A stretch of DNA of 55,104 nt from the IMG/VR virus record IMGVR_UViG_3300033571_023918, positions 1-55,104 of that record; one strand, given 5' to 3'. The notes under the pieces were generated by a model, which did no database searches, had not been told where the DNA came from, and saw nothing but the letters and a program-made list of their open reading frames with translations. Numbering within the stretch: position 1 is the first letter of the stretch; each line of letters begins with the position of its first letter. The position numbers were made by a program, and so were the translations under genes. Positions 39,001 through 47,266 of this stretch are shown piece by piece. This DNA comes from a virus.

Positions 39001-42000
39001 AACAATTGGTCGTACAACAACTTCGATGTTGAACACGCCATATTTTATCAACGCTATTCAGTATGGTGTTCAAAATCAAAAGAACAGTGTAACCGCTCCT
39101 TACAAACAAGCCGCATATCTTTTCCTAAATTCATTACCCTTGGCGACCCTTAAAGAAAGATACAAGACCTTGGATTCGGCAATCCCACTTGACTTTATAT
39201 TTGCGAGTATGAAGAAGTTCGGTGCGGTACACCGACTACCATATGTTTGGATTTTAAAGTATGGTTCCATTTGGCACAGATACAAGGAGTTTATTCAGAC
39301 AGGACAGGATATTTTGAGTCCCATATGGACTGACTTTGATTACATTAACAACTATGACCCCGTTAGTGGTTCAACAACCACCAGTTACACCCTTAATGGG
39401 GTGGGTACTATCACCCTTCAAGAGACTGAATTTGATGGTACAACGCAGTACGATGAACTTCAAATTGGATTTTACCCCAAGACAATTAATGATTTTAACT
39501 ACTTCCTAAATGGAGTAGACCTTTGGACTAACTATAGCGATAGTGAAATCAATCAGTCTTTAGCTCAAGGTTTCAAAGTACAAAACCTATCGGAGTCAAA
39601 TATCTTTGTTTCAACAGTTGATACAACAGGTTTAGATAGAATAGTAAACCTCAACACCTACAGTTCGATTATCCCAGATACGGTAGAACCTTCTAATCCA
39701 AATCAGTTGGTTTGTAACACCCCACCCTCTACACCTAAAACAAATTATTATGTTCTTCCTTCCTTTGGTACCAACCAAAATCAGTTTCGTGAGGTGGCAT
39801 TCAATCAAGCGGGTGTGTTGACCGAGGATTTAATTAACAACCCTTCCCTGTATAATGGTTCGGTAAGAACTTTTTGGAAGATGCCAAACTACGGATATTT
39901 GGACACAACCGATATTCAAAGACCCGACTATGACGCATACATAAACTTAATTCCGTTGTTGGGGGATGTTGCACCATTTAGATTGATTAATAACACCACA
40001 AGCACTTTAGTCTCTGACAATTACTCAAAAATAGATGACTTACTTGGGACATTCGAAAAACAGACACTCGACCTATTCGAAAGGGAATATCTTAAGTTTT
40101 CTCAGTCAGTTCTCAATTTTGACACACAAGTGGGAGACGGTGACTTTATTATCGATGAATCAACAGCATCTACAAGGGGGGTGAGCCCACAAGGAAACTC
40201 AACAAACGAATCCTATAGAAACTTTCAACTTCTCTTTAGAGAACTAATGAGTGTTCCCCTACCCGTAACATTTGCCTCCCAAGAAGACCTATTCAAAAAA
40301 ATTATCGATGACCAATTCTCTAAGTCGATTAGTGAGATTCAAAATCTTATGGAATTTGATGTTGCACTTAGAATTGGTAACCCAACGCAATACAAAAGAA
40401 GAGAAACCGATTCTTATCTGACATACATCACAGGAAATAACATTGTTGTTGACCCCATCCCGTTTCAACCCTATGTCAACGGGTCTTTGCCCACCGTGGG
40501 GGGTACCACAACATTAATTCGGTCGCAAATTGACAATCCTTCGGCGTGGATTGCTTTGAGGGAAAATGTTGGGTTCTCACAGATTCCTGAATTACAATAT
40601 ACAAATGGGGGGTCATACCTAACGGATTTCTTTGTTGACAACAACATTGCTTTTACCCAACAAAATGTTGAGTTCTTAGCTCCGTTGATTAAGATGTATG
40701 CCACACAGAAACTCGACGACCCATCGATTACCAGCACAAGTTTTGCACAATCAGTTCAAAATTATCTATCGGTAAATTTGAGTTTTCAAAACACCGCACT
40801 AAATAATACTTTGACTTTGGTAAGAAGAGAATTACCAAATATTACTGAACTCCCTGAGAGAACAATTCAATCTAAGTTTGATTCTAAACAAAGTAAGGTT
40901 GAGTTATACGAGACTTTTAAAGCACTCAACGATAAATGGATTGCGGGTTCAGATTTCACAAACCAAACTTTGTTCGAAGACATTTTGTTCTTAGATAGGG
41001 CTTCACGAAATGTGGGTGATAAGATTATCTTGGATATTTTTAATTTACAGAAATTAGTAAACCCTGACAATCTCAATTACAACATGAGCGTGTTTGTGTT
41101 TATTAGTGGTATACTCACTGAAAACCATTTCTCGGTAATGCCAATGCCGGCATATGTAAATTTTTACAATGTACAAGAAGTATCTGCCACCGCACAACCG
41201 AACATAGAACCTGGACGCGATTTCGCAAATAGTATGTGGGGTACCTTCTTGAATGTAGATTACAGAAACTCAGGACCAAAACTGGTTTGTTTCTACACCG
41301 AAAGACCTTCGACTTACTTAGACATGCAGAGTGAAAACAAAAACTATATGTTTAGAAGTGATGCTTTTGATTTAAGAGAATCACAGTTGAATCCTTTAAT
41401 CGAGGACCAAACAAACAAAACTGATTGGGCTTTATCTAACAGGGTTGTAGGATTTAATGTTGATATTGGAACAAGAAATCAAAATGTATTTTACTCATTT
41501 AGTATTTCTCAAAATGGGGGTAAAGCAACTTCTGAATCAATTCAACAAATCAATTTGATGTCGGCAAGTGCTGCGGGAAGGACCACCGCAACTCAAAATG
41601 TGTCATTGTATAACATATACAAGAATATGAGTTACGAGTGTGAAGTCATCTCTTTTGGTAATGCGCTTATTCAACCAACGATGTATTTTAACTTAAGACA
41701 TGTACCCCTATTTAATGGGTCTTATATGATTACAGATGTTCAACATACCATTGCTCCAGGTACCTTCCAAACAAAGTTTAATGGTGTCAGACAAAGTATT
41801 TTTACATTGCCTGTCCTTGATGGGTATCTACAGAGTATTAACAAGAACTTGGTTACTAAACTACTTAAGAATGTAAAACAACAAAAAGATACTCCAAGGG
41901 GGACAACTACAACCACCACTCAAGGTAACAACGCAAACCTATCAACGGATACTCGTACAAGTGTTGATACTCAAAATTCTTGTGTGTCTAAAGTTCTTGA

Positions 42001-42598
42001 GGAACCATACTTGAATACTTTAGGTTATGAATCAATCGCTGGTGTTAGTACCTCACTAAACACCGCAGGGTTTGTTTCGTTATTGAATCAATCAACCGAC
42101 GACGCGGATATAAAGTTTGTAATTTTTGTTCTGTCTTTCGCCTCAACAGGTGTTGATAATAAGTTTGTATCATCAAACAACAACTATGGTAAGATAACTC
42201 TTAACTACGATTATGGGGCAACTGCAGACAGATACTTCTTGAGAACTTACGCTTGTAGAAGGATAAAAACCGAAAACACCACAGAAGTCTCTATGCCTTT
42301 TGCAGTGTTTAATTCTGCTCTTGGTTACATTAATTTCGTTAGAGATAGAGTTACAAATTCGTTGGGGGAAATCAGACAAAAAAGTATAGAAACATATTTC
42401 TTACAGAATTGGCCATATCCGAGAGGTACCTCACAAACACAAAATACCACACTCCAACTTAATTTGATTACTGCGGTAAATTTGGCAAAACAACTTGGAC
42501 TTACAACCACAATTCAAATATTCACACCAAGAATAACACCCACTCCAGCACCGAATAACATAAATGTAATTAATACTGTTACTCCCACTTGTACCTAA
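36026..42598 (+). CDS. Giant baseplate hub/wedge protein (2190 aa)
   Basis: This is the longest gene of the window. Residues about 150-250 (SFIPEVTIELEDIQGKALF, FYLTMKGWYGQAIRYQLNLH) look like a wedge or hub beta domain. Near 1860-1950 there is a hub-like section, SYECEVISFGNALIQPTMYF followed by PLFNGSYMITDVQHTI and TKFNGVRQ, similar to gp27/gpD-type hub barrels. Residues about 1990-2130 resemble a glucosaminidase-type domain (NNNYGKITLNYDYG, then PFAVFNSALGYINFV), but the usual catalytic Glu of LESG is not in place. The last about 30 residues are Thr/Pro-rich. T4 uses several smaller proteins for these parts, so fusion is likely. The exact T4 equivalent is not assignable. Confidence 0.6.
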   Translation: MAGNVFGDNSGNIFVEADYNNIILVDPNKTSRIGNGGKNIIEERLVDHENLVMYANLEAQVLPRTKLAIGGTPQDNLRTISIASINFLKPNDDEFLNTGYYDDLTGQNSNQGKARLQRYETVVSNDQNGQKFYKQFTATDNRGRVIDPGLLGITSIQVRTTMSFIPEVTIELEDIQGKALFESGDQSPYAAFFNLPYPPFYLTMKGWYGQAIRYQLNLHKFDARFNTFSGNYQITCQFYGYKYNILNEISLGHLIATPHMYSKTFNITQTDVGLQDRSVINQALSEGNLTGDATVSSTQTSIESVSERGMQKIKEMYGEYKAKGLIPLDFPEITVAEMAYKLQHLEQDLLDEFKGKADLQPLTDATSYGKYLDEYFKKLRGDKNSWFTKYINPNPYVLKDETIVFGFKTELGPQEREQGLTELKAEVDSFNLRLNENRTFGETRGVKNLKIDNSITQKTFIATIDPSQVDVIRTLRQQTGIVNPTSGQTADFFAQLLKNQFNVTVEITPQGIKEVKKPFFIFEGPGRFDTLIRTMQADLDKKVSNLETEISAKLAETIASTNGLGFVPTVRNVMAVMFASTEAFIRLMDEVHRKSWDVRTDPVRRSVVFNNSTTVPNSDTGRNVQYAANASDAARSSEEPVYPWPQVFIENNITGTGVAGGNFNPQKNRYELAYPGDPSIVNLTKGYLYDKWPEVEFVEEYLKGVAQKFQPSITQPPLENSGQVTSVLNINALEFPYVNFAYLNKEEVRFFYEIYERSFIYPRYTGLARVVGTPLETGVSELVSNVESNNIVSSLGISAPYIILKLKNFPLTANNYVEFLSTISNDGTGRDWNNFVRDFYITGYLRDEINNSSSILSMNSLSTSVQTQNFSLPQIQYLEQLLSTTNTNLPQITDTYPFTDTLWNATYLNNYLFTGDYNRVFNTTRTYKVYGPKNLITNFEDALDKTSVRPVTTFSYLEVESPNLRDGLAEFFLGRGASELLPTEGFVPNQLGTIGRTTTSMLNTPYFINAIQYGVQNQKNSVTAPYKQAAYLFLNSLPLATLKERYKTLDSAIPLDFIFASMKKFGAVHRLPYVWILKYGSIWHRYKEFIQTGQDILSPIWTDFDYINNYDPVSGSTTTSYTLNGVGTITLQETEFDGTTQYDELQIGFYPKTINDFNYFLNGVDLWTNYSDSEINQSLAQGFKVQNLSESNIFVSTVDTTGLDRIVNLNTYSSIIPDTVEPSNPNQLVCNTPPSTPKTNYYVLPSFGTNQNQFREVAFNQAGVLTEDLINNPSLYNGSVRTFWKMPNYGYLDTTDIQRPDYDAYINLIPLLGDVAPFRLINNTTSTLVSDNYSKIDDLLGTFEKQTLDLFEREYLKFSQSVLNFDTQVGDGDFIIDESTASTRGVSPQGNSTNESYRNFQLLFRELMSVPLPVTFASQEDLFKKIIDDQFSKSISEIQNLMEFDVALRIGNPTQYKRRETDSYLTYITGNNIVVDPIPFQPYVNGSLPTVGGTTTLIRSQIDNPSAWIALRENVGFSQIPELQYTNGGSYLTDFFVDNNIAFTQQNVEFLAPLIKMYATQKLDDPSITSTSFAQSVQNYLSVNLSFQNTALNNTLTLVRRELPNITELPERTIQSKFDSKQSKVELYETFKALNDKWIAGSDFTNQTLFEDILFLDRASRNVGDKIILDIFNLQKLVNPDNLNYNMSVFVFISGILTENHFSVMPMPAYVNFYNVQEVSATAQPNIEPGRDFANSMWGTFLNVDYRNSGPKLVCFYTERPSTYLDMQSENKNYMFRSDAFDLRESQLNPLIEDQTNKTDWALSNRVVGFNVDIGTRNQNVFYSFSISQNGGKATSESIQQINLMSASAAGRTTATQNVSLYNIYKNMSYECEVISFGNALIQPTMYFNLRHVPLFNGSYMITDVQHTIAPGTFQTKFNGVRQSIFTLPVLDGYLQSINKNLVTKLLKNVKQQKDTPRGTTTTTTQGNNANLSTDTRTSVDTQNSCVSKVLEEPYLNTLGYESIAGVSTSLNTAGFVSLLNQSTDDADIKFVIFVLSFASTGVDNKFVSSNNNYGKITLNYDYGATADRYFLRTYACRRIKTENTTEVSMPFAVFNSALGYINFVRDRVTNSLGEIRQKSIETYFLQNWPYPRGTSQTQNTTLQLNLITAVNLAKQLGLTTTIQIFTPRITPTPAPNNINVINTVTPTCT

Positions 42599-42623
42599 AA
42601 AGTGATTATTCTTATTGGTTGTA

Positions 42624-42630
42624 TATTTAT
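42624..42630 (+). promoter_or_regulatory. Candidate late promoter element TATTTAT
   Basis: The heptamer lies 14 nt before the ATG at 42645. Confidence 0.35.
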
Positions 42631-42644
42631 TAAGAAAAAGAATT

Positions 42645-42869
42645 ATGGATATTAATTCAATGTTGAACCAGTATTTGGGTAAACAAACCAGAATCTCACA
42701 AAAAGATAATGGTGATGGTACCAAACAAGTTTGTGACTTAGACACTGGAGATTGCTATACCGTCAGAGAAAGAGATGGTCTTATAGAAAGAGCCGGTCAC
42801 GATGTAACTCTTAATCGTAGAGTTCGTGTAGAAACACCAAACGGAATTAAACAGTTATTAAACGGATAA
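42645..42869 (+). CDS. Small protein of unknown function (74 aa)
   Basis: The protein begins MDINSMLNQYLGKQTRISQK; the frame is open 30 nt upstream, but the ATG after the TATTTAT element is the natural start. It is Asp, Gly and Arg-rich with two Cys (QVCDLDTGDCYTV) close together, and ends PNGIKQLLNG. No family is recognised. It sits between baseplate and replication genes, 4 nt before the 212-aa gene. Confidence 0.55.
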   Translation: MDINSMLNQYLGKQTRISQKDNGDGTKQVCDLDTGDCYTVRERDGLIERAGHDVTLNRRVRVETPNGIKQLLNG

Positions 42870-42873
42870 TCCT

Positions 42874-43512
42874 ATGGCTATTGACAAAAAAATATTAAAA
42901 GAAATTCAAAGACATCATAGAATCAATAACTATATTTCTGAGCAAGCGGCAGGAAATATTGTACCAGGTTTAGAAGGACCCACAGAACCTGAAGATAATT
43001 TGCCTGCGGCAAATCCTGAAGTGGCTCCAACGGGAACACCTGAAAAGATTGATTTAGCAACTGATACTGAAGTAAAAAAGATTGATAACGAAGGTGGTAC
43101 CACCGAGGAAACTGGAACTCAAGAATTAGATGTTACCGAATTGGTAAGTGCTCAGAAAAATATTGAAAACAAACAAGAAGAATATTTCGAAAATTTATTT
43201 GGATATCTACAAAATTTGGAGTCAAAACTATCTGACATGGATAACTTGGTAAATAAGTTAAATGACATTGAGGCAAAACTTGAGAAATTTAGACCGAAAT
43301 CCGCAGAAGAAAAATTAGACCTTAGAACTATTGATTCAGGGCCATTTAACAAAAAACTTTCAGATTTCTTTGACGACAAGAAAGAAGATTGGGAAAAATC
43401 GGGAAAGCACGAGTATATCTTAACAAGTGACGAAGTTGAGGATATCAGTCCCGCAGAAATTAAGAAGACATTCGGTTTAAACCAACAAAATCAATTACCA
43501 TATAAGTTTTGA
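42874..43512 (+). CDS. Acidic coiled-coil protein of unknown function
   Basis: This 212-residue protein has a short basic N-terminus (DKKILKEIQRHHRINNY), an acidic Pro/Glu/Thr-rich stretch (about 25-90), a predicted coiled coil with ENLFGYLQNLESKLSDMD and LVNKLNDIEAKLEK (about 105-140), and a C-terminal region rich in Lys/Asp. Nothing marks it as an enzyme. A terminator follows. A structural or assembly role is possible. Confidence 0.5.
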   Translation: MAIDKKILKEIQRHHRINNYISEQAAGNIVPGLEGPTEPEDNLPAANPEVAPTGTPEKIDLATDTEVKKIDNEGGTTEETGTQELDVTELVSAQKNIENKQEEYFENLFGYLQNLESKLSDMDNLVNKLNDIEAKLEKFRPKSAEEKLDLRTIDSGPFNKKLSDFFDDKKEDWEKSGKHEYILTSDEVEDISPAEIKKTFGLNQQNQLPYKF

Positions 43513-43538
43513 TTTTTGAAAAAGATTACTATTATTAG

Positions 43539-43562
43539 GGTTGTGGAAACACAACCTTTTTT
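43539..43562 (+). terminator. Rho-independent terminator before the replication block
   Basis: GGTTGTG (43539-43545) pairs with CACAACC (43550-43556) with a GAAA loop, followed by six T. It separates the late unit from the replication genes. Confidence 0.85.
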
Positions 43563-43627
43563 ATTTTATTTGACTATTAAACTATGATTTTATATCTTTC
43601 TAACACTAACCTAAATTAATTTTTTTT

Positions 43628-44482
43628 ATGAGTTCATTAGACGCAGTACTTGCACAATACGAAAAGGCCCAACAAAACAGTAATGTTGGCCAAGGAAAAA
43701 TGTCTCAGGATGAGAGAATGAAGAAATACTTCGCTCTCATTTTGGACGATAAATCGAATTCAGGAACACGCCGTGTCCGAATTCTTCCAACACAAGATGG
43801 TGGTTCACCCTTTAAAGAGGCGTGGTATCACGAGATTCAAGTGGGTGGTAAATGGCAAAAGTTTTACGACCCAGGCAAAAATGACAATGAGCGTTCACCT
43901 TTAAATGAGGTTTACGAAGAACTTATGTCAACAGGACGGGACTCTGATAAGGAGTTGGCTAAACAATACAAATCACGAAAGTTTTATATTGTAAAAGTTA
44001 TCGACCGTGACCACGAAGAAGACGGAGTAAAGTTTTGGAGATTCAAGCACAATTATAAAAATGAAGGTATCCTCGACAAGATTATTCCTATTTGGCGTAA
44101 TAAGGGTGATATTACAGACCCTGAAAAAGGTCGTGACCTCATCATTGAACTCACCAAACAAAAAACCCCAAAGGGTGCCGCATACACAACTGTTTCAACA
44201 ATTATGTACGACGACCCACAAGCTATCCACGAAGACAAGACAACTATGGACTCATGGGTTAATGACGAGTTGACCTGGCTTGATGTCTATTCTAAGAAAC
44301 CAGTCGAATACTTGGAGGCAATTGCTGGTGGCAAAGTTCCGCGTTGGGATTCTGACAAGGGTGGTTATGTTTATGGTTCTGATGACGAAGCGACCGAATC
44401 ATTCGGTGGTTTGTCAAATAGTAGTTCTAACTACACAGACCCGCAAGCTAACGCGACTCCTGATGAAGATTTACCATTTTAA
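43628..44482 (+). CDS. 32: Single-stranded DNA-binding protein (gp32-like, no zinc site)
   Basis: This 284-residue protein is the phage SSB. The order is an N-terminal basic/Gln-rich part, then RRVRILPTQDGGSPFKEAWYHE (about 49-70), a core with KSRKFYIVKVIDRDHE and VKFWRFKHNYK, and an acidic, Ser-rich tail ending DEDLPF, the usual SSB tip that recruits partners. T4 gp32 holds a zinc in a His-Cys3 site in the core. Here the whole protein has no Cys, and the matching loop reads FYDPGKNDNERSPLNE. Its leader lacks the TATTTAT element and a terminator follows, so it is probably a separately regulated early or middle gene. Confidence 0.85.
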   Translation: MSSLDAVLAQYEKAQQNSNVGQGKMSQDERMKKYFALILDDKSNSGTRRVRILPTQDGGSPFKEAWYHEIQVGGKWQKFYDPGKNDNERSPLNEVYEELMSTGRDSDKELAKQYKSRKFYIVKVIDRDHEEDGVKFWRFKHNYKNEGILDKIIPIWRNKGDITDPEKGRDLIIELTKQKTPKGAAYTTVSTIMYDDPQAIHEDKTTMDSWVNDELTWLDVYSKKPVEYLEAIAGGKVPRWDSDKGGYVYGSDDEATESFGGLSNSSSNYTDPQANATPDEDLPF

Positions 44483-44494
44483 TTTAAGTTAGTT

Positions 44495-44518
44495 GGGTGG
44501 GGGAAACCCCACCCTTTT
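44495..44518 (+). terminator. Rho-independent terminator after SSB gene
   Basis: GGGTGGGG (44495-44502) pairs with CCCCACCC (44507-44514) over a GAAA loop, followed by four T. Confidence 0.85.
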
Positions 44519-44531
44519 AATTCTTAAGAAT

Positions 44532-44768
44532 ATGACAAAAGAAACAAGACAAAAAACAATCGATGGTCTCAAAAAAAAGTATGAGGCTCAAATCTTGGAG
44601 GCAGAAGCAACTCTAATGATTTATCTTGAAAATGCTGCCGGTATTGGTGAACACCCACAAATTTTGGAAGAAATGGACAATATGGTGGAAAAGTTGGCAA
44701 ATGCAAGTGACAAGCTTCAAGTATTAACAGAATTTTGGAAATATAATGGCGATAAAGAAAACAACTGA
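44532..44768 (+). CDS. Small helical protein of unknown function (78 aa)
   Basis: The ATG at 44532 opens MTKETRQKTIDGLKKKYEAQ; the same frame is open upstream through the terminator but has no sensible start there. The protein is almost entirely helix-forming and charged (ILEEMDNMVEKLANASDK), as in accessory replication or recombination mediators. It overlaps the UvsX gene by 23 nt, so the two are coupled. A recombination-mediator role is only suggested by position. Confidence 0.55.
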   Translation: MTKETRQKTIDGLKKKYEAQILEAEATLMIYLENAAGIGEHPQILEEMDNMVEKLANASDKLQVLTEFWKYNGDKENN

Positions 44769-45753
44769 TTTTTCTTCTTTTAAGAAGAAATACTCTACTT
44801 CGGCAAAATACAAACCTCAAAGATTTTTTGATTTAGGTCCTGACTTTTTGGACGCGAGTGGTCTTCCGGGTCCTGCGATTGGGCATATTAATATGTTCTT
44901 AGGTCACTCAGATACAGGGAAAACAACTGCGTTAGTTAAAACTGCCGTAGATTCACAAAAAAAGGAAATCCTTCCTGTCTTTATTATTACTGAACAAAAA
45001 TGGAGTTTCGAACATGCTCGTCTTATGGGACTTCAATGTGAAGAAGTTGTTGATGAAACAACTGGAGAAATAGATTGGGATGGTTTTTTTATTTTTAATA
45101 ATGGTTTTAATTATATTGAGGAAATTACTGATTATATTAATTCCTTACTCGACGCACAGGAAAAGGGTGAATTGGAATATAATTTACTATTTTTATGGGA
45201 CTCAGTTGGTTCAGTTCCTTGTAAGATGACTTACGAAGGTCGAGGTGGAAAAATGCAGAATGCTGGTGTATTAGCCGATAAAATTGGAATGGGTATTAAC
45301 CAGCGTATTTCAGGAAGTCGGAAGTCTGAATCAAAGTTTGAAAATACTTTAGTTATAATTAATCAACCATGGGTGAGTCTTCCAGACAATCCATTTGGTC
45401 AACCTAAAATTAAAAGTAAGGGTGGTGAGGCAATTTGGTTAAATTCTTCTTTGGTGTTTTTATTTGGTAATCAAAAAGAATCGGGAACAAACAAAATTAC
45501 GGCTACCAAAGATAAGAGAAGTGTCAAGTTTGCCATTAGAACCAAAGTATCTGTAATGAAAAATCACATTAATGGTTTGGGTTATGAGGATGGTAAAATA
45601 ATTGTAACACCACACGGGTTTTTAGCGGGTAAAGAAGCTGCAGAGGAAAAGACTTCTATTGAAAAGTATAAGACAGAACATGCAGAATATTGGAAAGAAA
45701 TTATTGGTACAGACGGTGATTTTGATTTAAAAGAAGAAAAAGAAGATAATTAA
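44746..45753 (+). CDS. uvsX: UvsX-like RecA-family recombinase
   Basis: This 335-residue strand-exchange ATPase has Walker A GHSDTGKTT at 53-61, Walker B LLFLWDSVG with D152, and the RecA-type signature IINQPW near 205, followed by a Gly-rich loop (KSKGGEAIWLNSS). The N-terminus (FSSFKKKYSTSAKYKPQRFF) is UvsX-like. It would coat single-stranded DNA left by nucleases or at replication ends and drive recombination-dependent replication with gp32. The C-terminal 30 residues are acidic. It starts within the 78-aa gene. Confidence 0.85.
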   Translation: MAIKKTTDFSSFKKKYSTSAKYKPQRFFDLGPDFLDASGLPGPAIGHINMFLGHSDTGKTTALVKTAVDSQKKEILPVFIITEQKWSFEHARLMGLQCEEVVDETTGEIDWDGFFIFNNGFNYIEEITDYINSLLDAQEKGELEYNLLFLWDSVGSVPCKMTYEGRGGKMQNAGVLADKIGMGINQRISGSRKSESKFENTLVIINQPWVSLPDNPFGQPKIKSKGGEAIWLNSSLVFLFGNQKESGTNKITATKDKRSVKFAIRTKVSVMKNHINGLGYEDGKIIVTPHGFLAGKEAAEEKTSIEKYKTEHAEYWKEIIGTDGDFDLKEEKEDN

Positions 45754-45791
45754 AAAAGACAACAAGGTATTCACAATTTAAAATCACAGAA

Positions 45792-46811
45792 GTGATAAAA
45801 ACTTTATTAGTAGATGGAGATAATTTATTCAAAATTGGATTCCACGGAGTCCGAGAATTATTTGTCGAGGGAAATCATATTGGGGGAGTCTTTCACTTCC
45901 TCAATACTCTCCGTAGACAGTTGGTCGACAACGAGTACGATAAAGTCATCGTATTTTGGGACGGAAAGCAGAACTCCAAGTATAGACGCGAAATATATCC
46001 TAACTACAAATTAAATCGTAAAAATGATATGACTGAGGAAAAACTCGAGTCATACCACACACAAAAAGATAGGGTAAAACAATATCTTGAAGAGTGTTTT
46101 GTGAGACAAATTGAAGTCGACGAAAACGAATCTGATGATTTAATTGCGTTTTACTGTCAAATGGCAACTGACGAAAACAAAATTATCTTTTCCTCAGATA
46201 AGGATTTACTGCAATTAATTAACGAGACAACAAGTCTTTATTCACCCCTTCAGAGATACACATACCGTATGGGTGACAAGGTGAAGTTTGGAGATTATTA
46301 TATTCCCCATCAAAACATTTTGACAGTGAAAATTTTTATGGGAGACAAGAGTGATAACATCCAAGGTATTGTAAGATTAGGGGAAAAAACTTTTGTAAAA
46401 TTTTTCCCTGAGGTACTTGAAACAACACTTAATGTTGATGATATTTTAACAAGAACAAAGAGTTTAATTAAAGAAAATAATAAACTCAATGTTTTAAAAA
46501 ATATCGTAAATGGTCAAACAAAAGATGGTAAATTCGGGGATAAATTTTACTCAATTAATCAAAGGATTATGGACTTAGCTAATCCTATGATAACTGTAGA
46601 GGGTCAAGAAGTTGTTACATTGTATTACTCAGAGAGTTTAGACCCTGAAGGTCGAGACAGGAAGAATATTATATCAATGATGATGAACGATGGATTCTTT
46701 AAGTATCTCCCTAAGAATGACGAAGCGTTCGTTGAGTTCTTAAAACCATTTTTAAAATTAACAAGAAAAGAAAAAAGAAAATTTAATCAATCTAATCAAA
46801 ATCAATTATGA
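45792..46811 (+). CDS. rnh: 5'-3' exonuclease / RNase H (FEN family)
   Basis: This 339-residue protein uses a GTG start; no in-frame ATG lies near. Motifs are KTLLVDGDNLF (1-12, first metal Asp), VIVFWDGKQNSKYRREIYPNY (about 53-73), DENESDDLIAFYCQ (second acid cluster), FSSDKDLLQLI, and the MGDKSDNIQGIVRLGEKT helix-hairpin-helix. All are standard for the phage flap endonuclease/RNase H family, which removes RNA primers and flaps. T4 RNase H has 305 residues. It overlaps the next gene by 4 nt. Confidence 0.85.
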   Translation: MIKTLLVDGDNLFKIGFHGVRELFVEGNHIGGVFHFLNTLRRQLVDNEYDKVIVFWDGKQNSKYRREIYPNYKLNRKNDMTEEKLESYHTQKDRVKQYLEECFVRQIEVDENESDDLIAFYCQMATDENKIIFSSDKDLLQLINETTSLYSPLQRYTYRMGDKVKFGDYYIPHQNILTVKIFMGDKSDNIQGIVRLGEKTFVKFFPEVLETTLNVDDILTRTKSLIKENNKLNVLKNIVNGQTKDGKFGDKFYSINQRIMDLANPMITVEGQEVVTLYYSESLDPEGRDRKNIISMMMNDGFFKYLPKNDEAFVEFLKPFLKLTRKEKRKFNQSNQNQL

Positions 46812-47260
46812 AAGAAGAATCAATTACCAAAATGGAGTTCCTTTTGACTCTTAACGATAATTTTGTAGTTCAAAGATTCTACAATGTAAGAAACTACAAT
46901 CCAAAAGCTGGTCGTTCCGTAGACCTTGTTGAATTTATGCAACAAGTTGAAGATGACTTAGTTCAAGATTTAAAATTAAAAACTATCACATACATGTTAG
47001 ACAACCAAGAATCAATTTACTTGGACCCTGAGGTTCTTAACACATCAAATACTGATGGTCCTGAGAACTTCCATATGTATGTCAAATTAGGTGAAGAAAA
47101 AATTTTTCACAGAATTTTTGATGGTAAACTTTTCCCTCCTAAAGTCAGATATACGGTTGATGTACGCCCCAGCCTAAAAAATATTTTGAAAGGGTTAACT
47201 GACATTTTTTCAGGTGAGAATTTATCTCACGAGTACTTGGAATACGACTTGTCTAAGTAA
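46808..47260 (+). CDS. Protein of unknown function in the replication block
   Basis: This 150-residue protein starts at an ATG overlapping the previous stop (ATGA). It contains MEFLLTLNDNFVVQRFYNVRN, a helix VEFMQQVEDDLVQDLK, and a C-terminal stretch with HMYVKLGEEKIFHRIFDG and RPSLKNILKGLTDIFSGE. No family was recognised. It ends 6 nt before the helicase gene and is likely co-expressed with it. A helicase-loader or accessory role is possible from position, not from motifs. Confidence 0.55.
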   Translation: MKEESITKMEFLLTLNDNFVVQRFYNVRNYNPKAGRSVDLVEFMQQVEDDLVQDLKLKTITYMLDNQESIYLDPEVLNTSNTDGPENFHMYVKLGEEKIFHRIFDGKLFPPKVRYTVDVRPSLKNILKGLTDIFSGENLSHEYLEYDLSK

Positions 47261-47266
47261 TATTTA

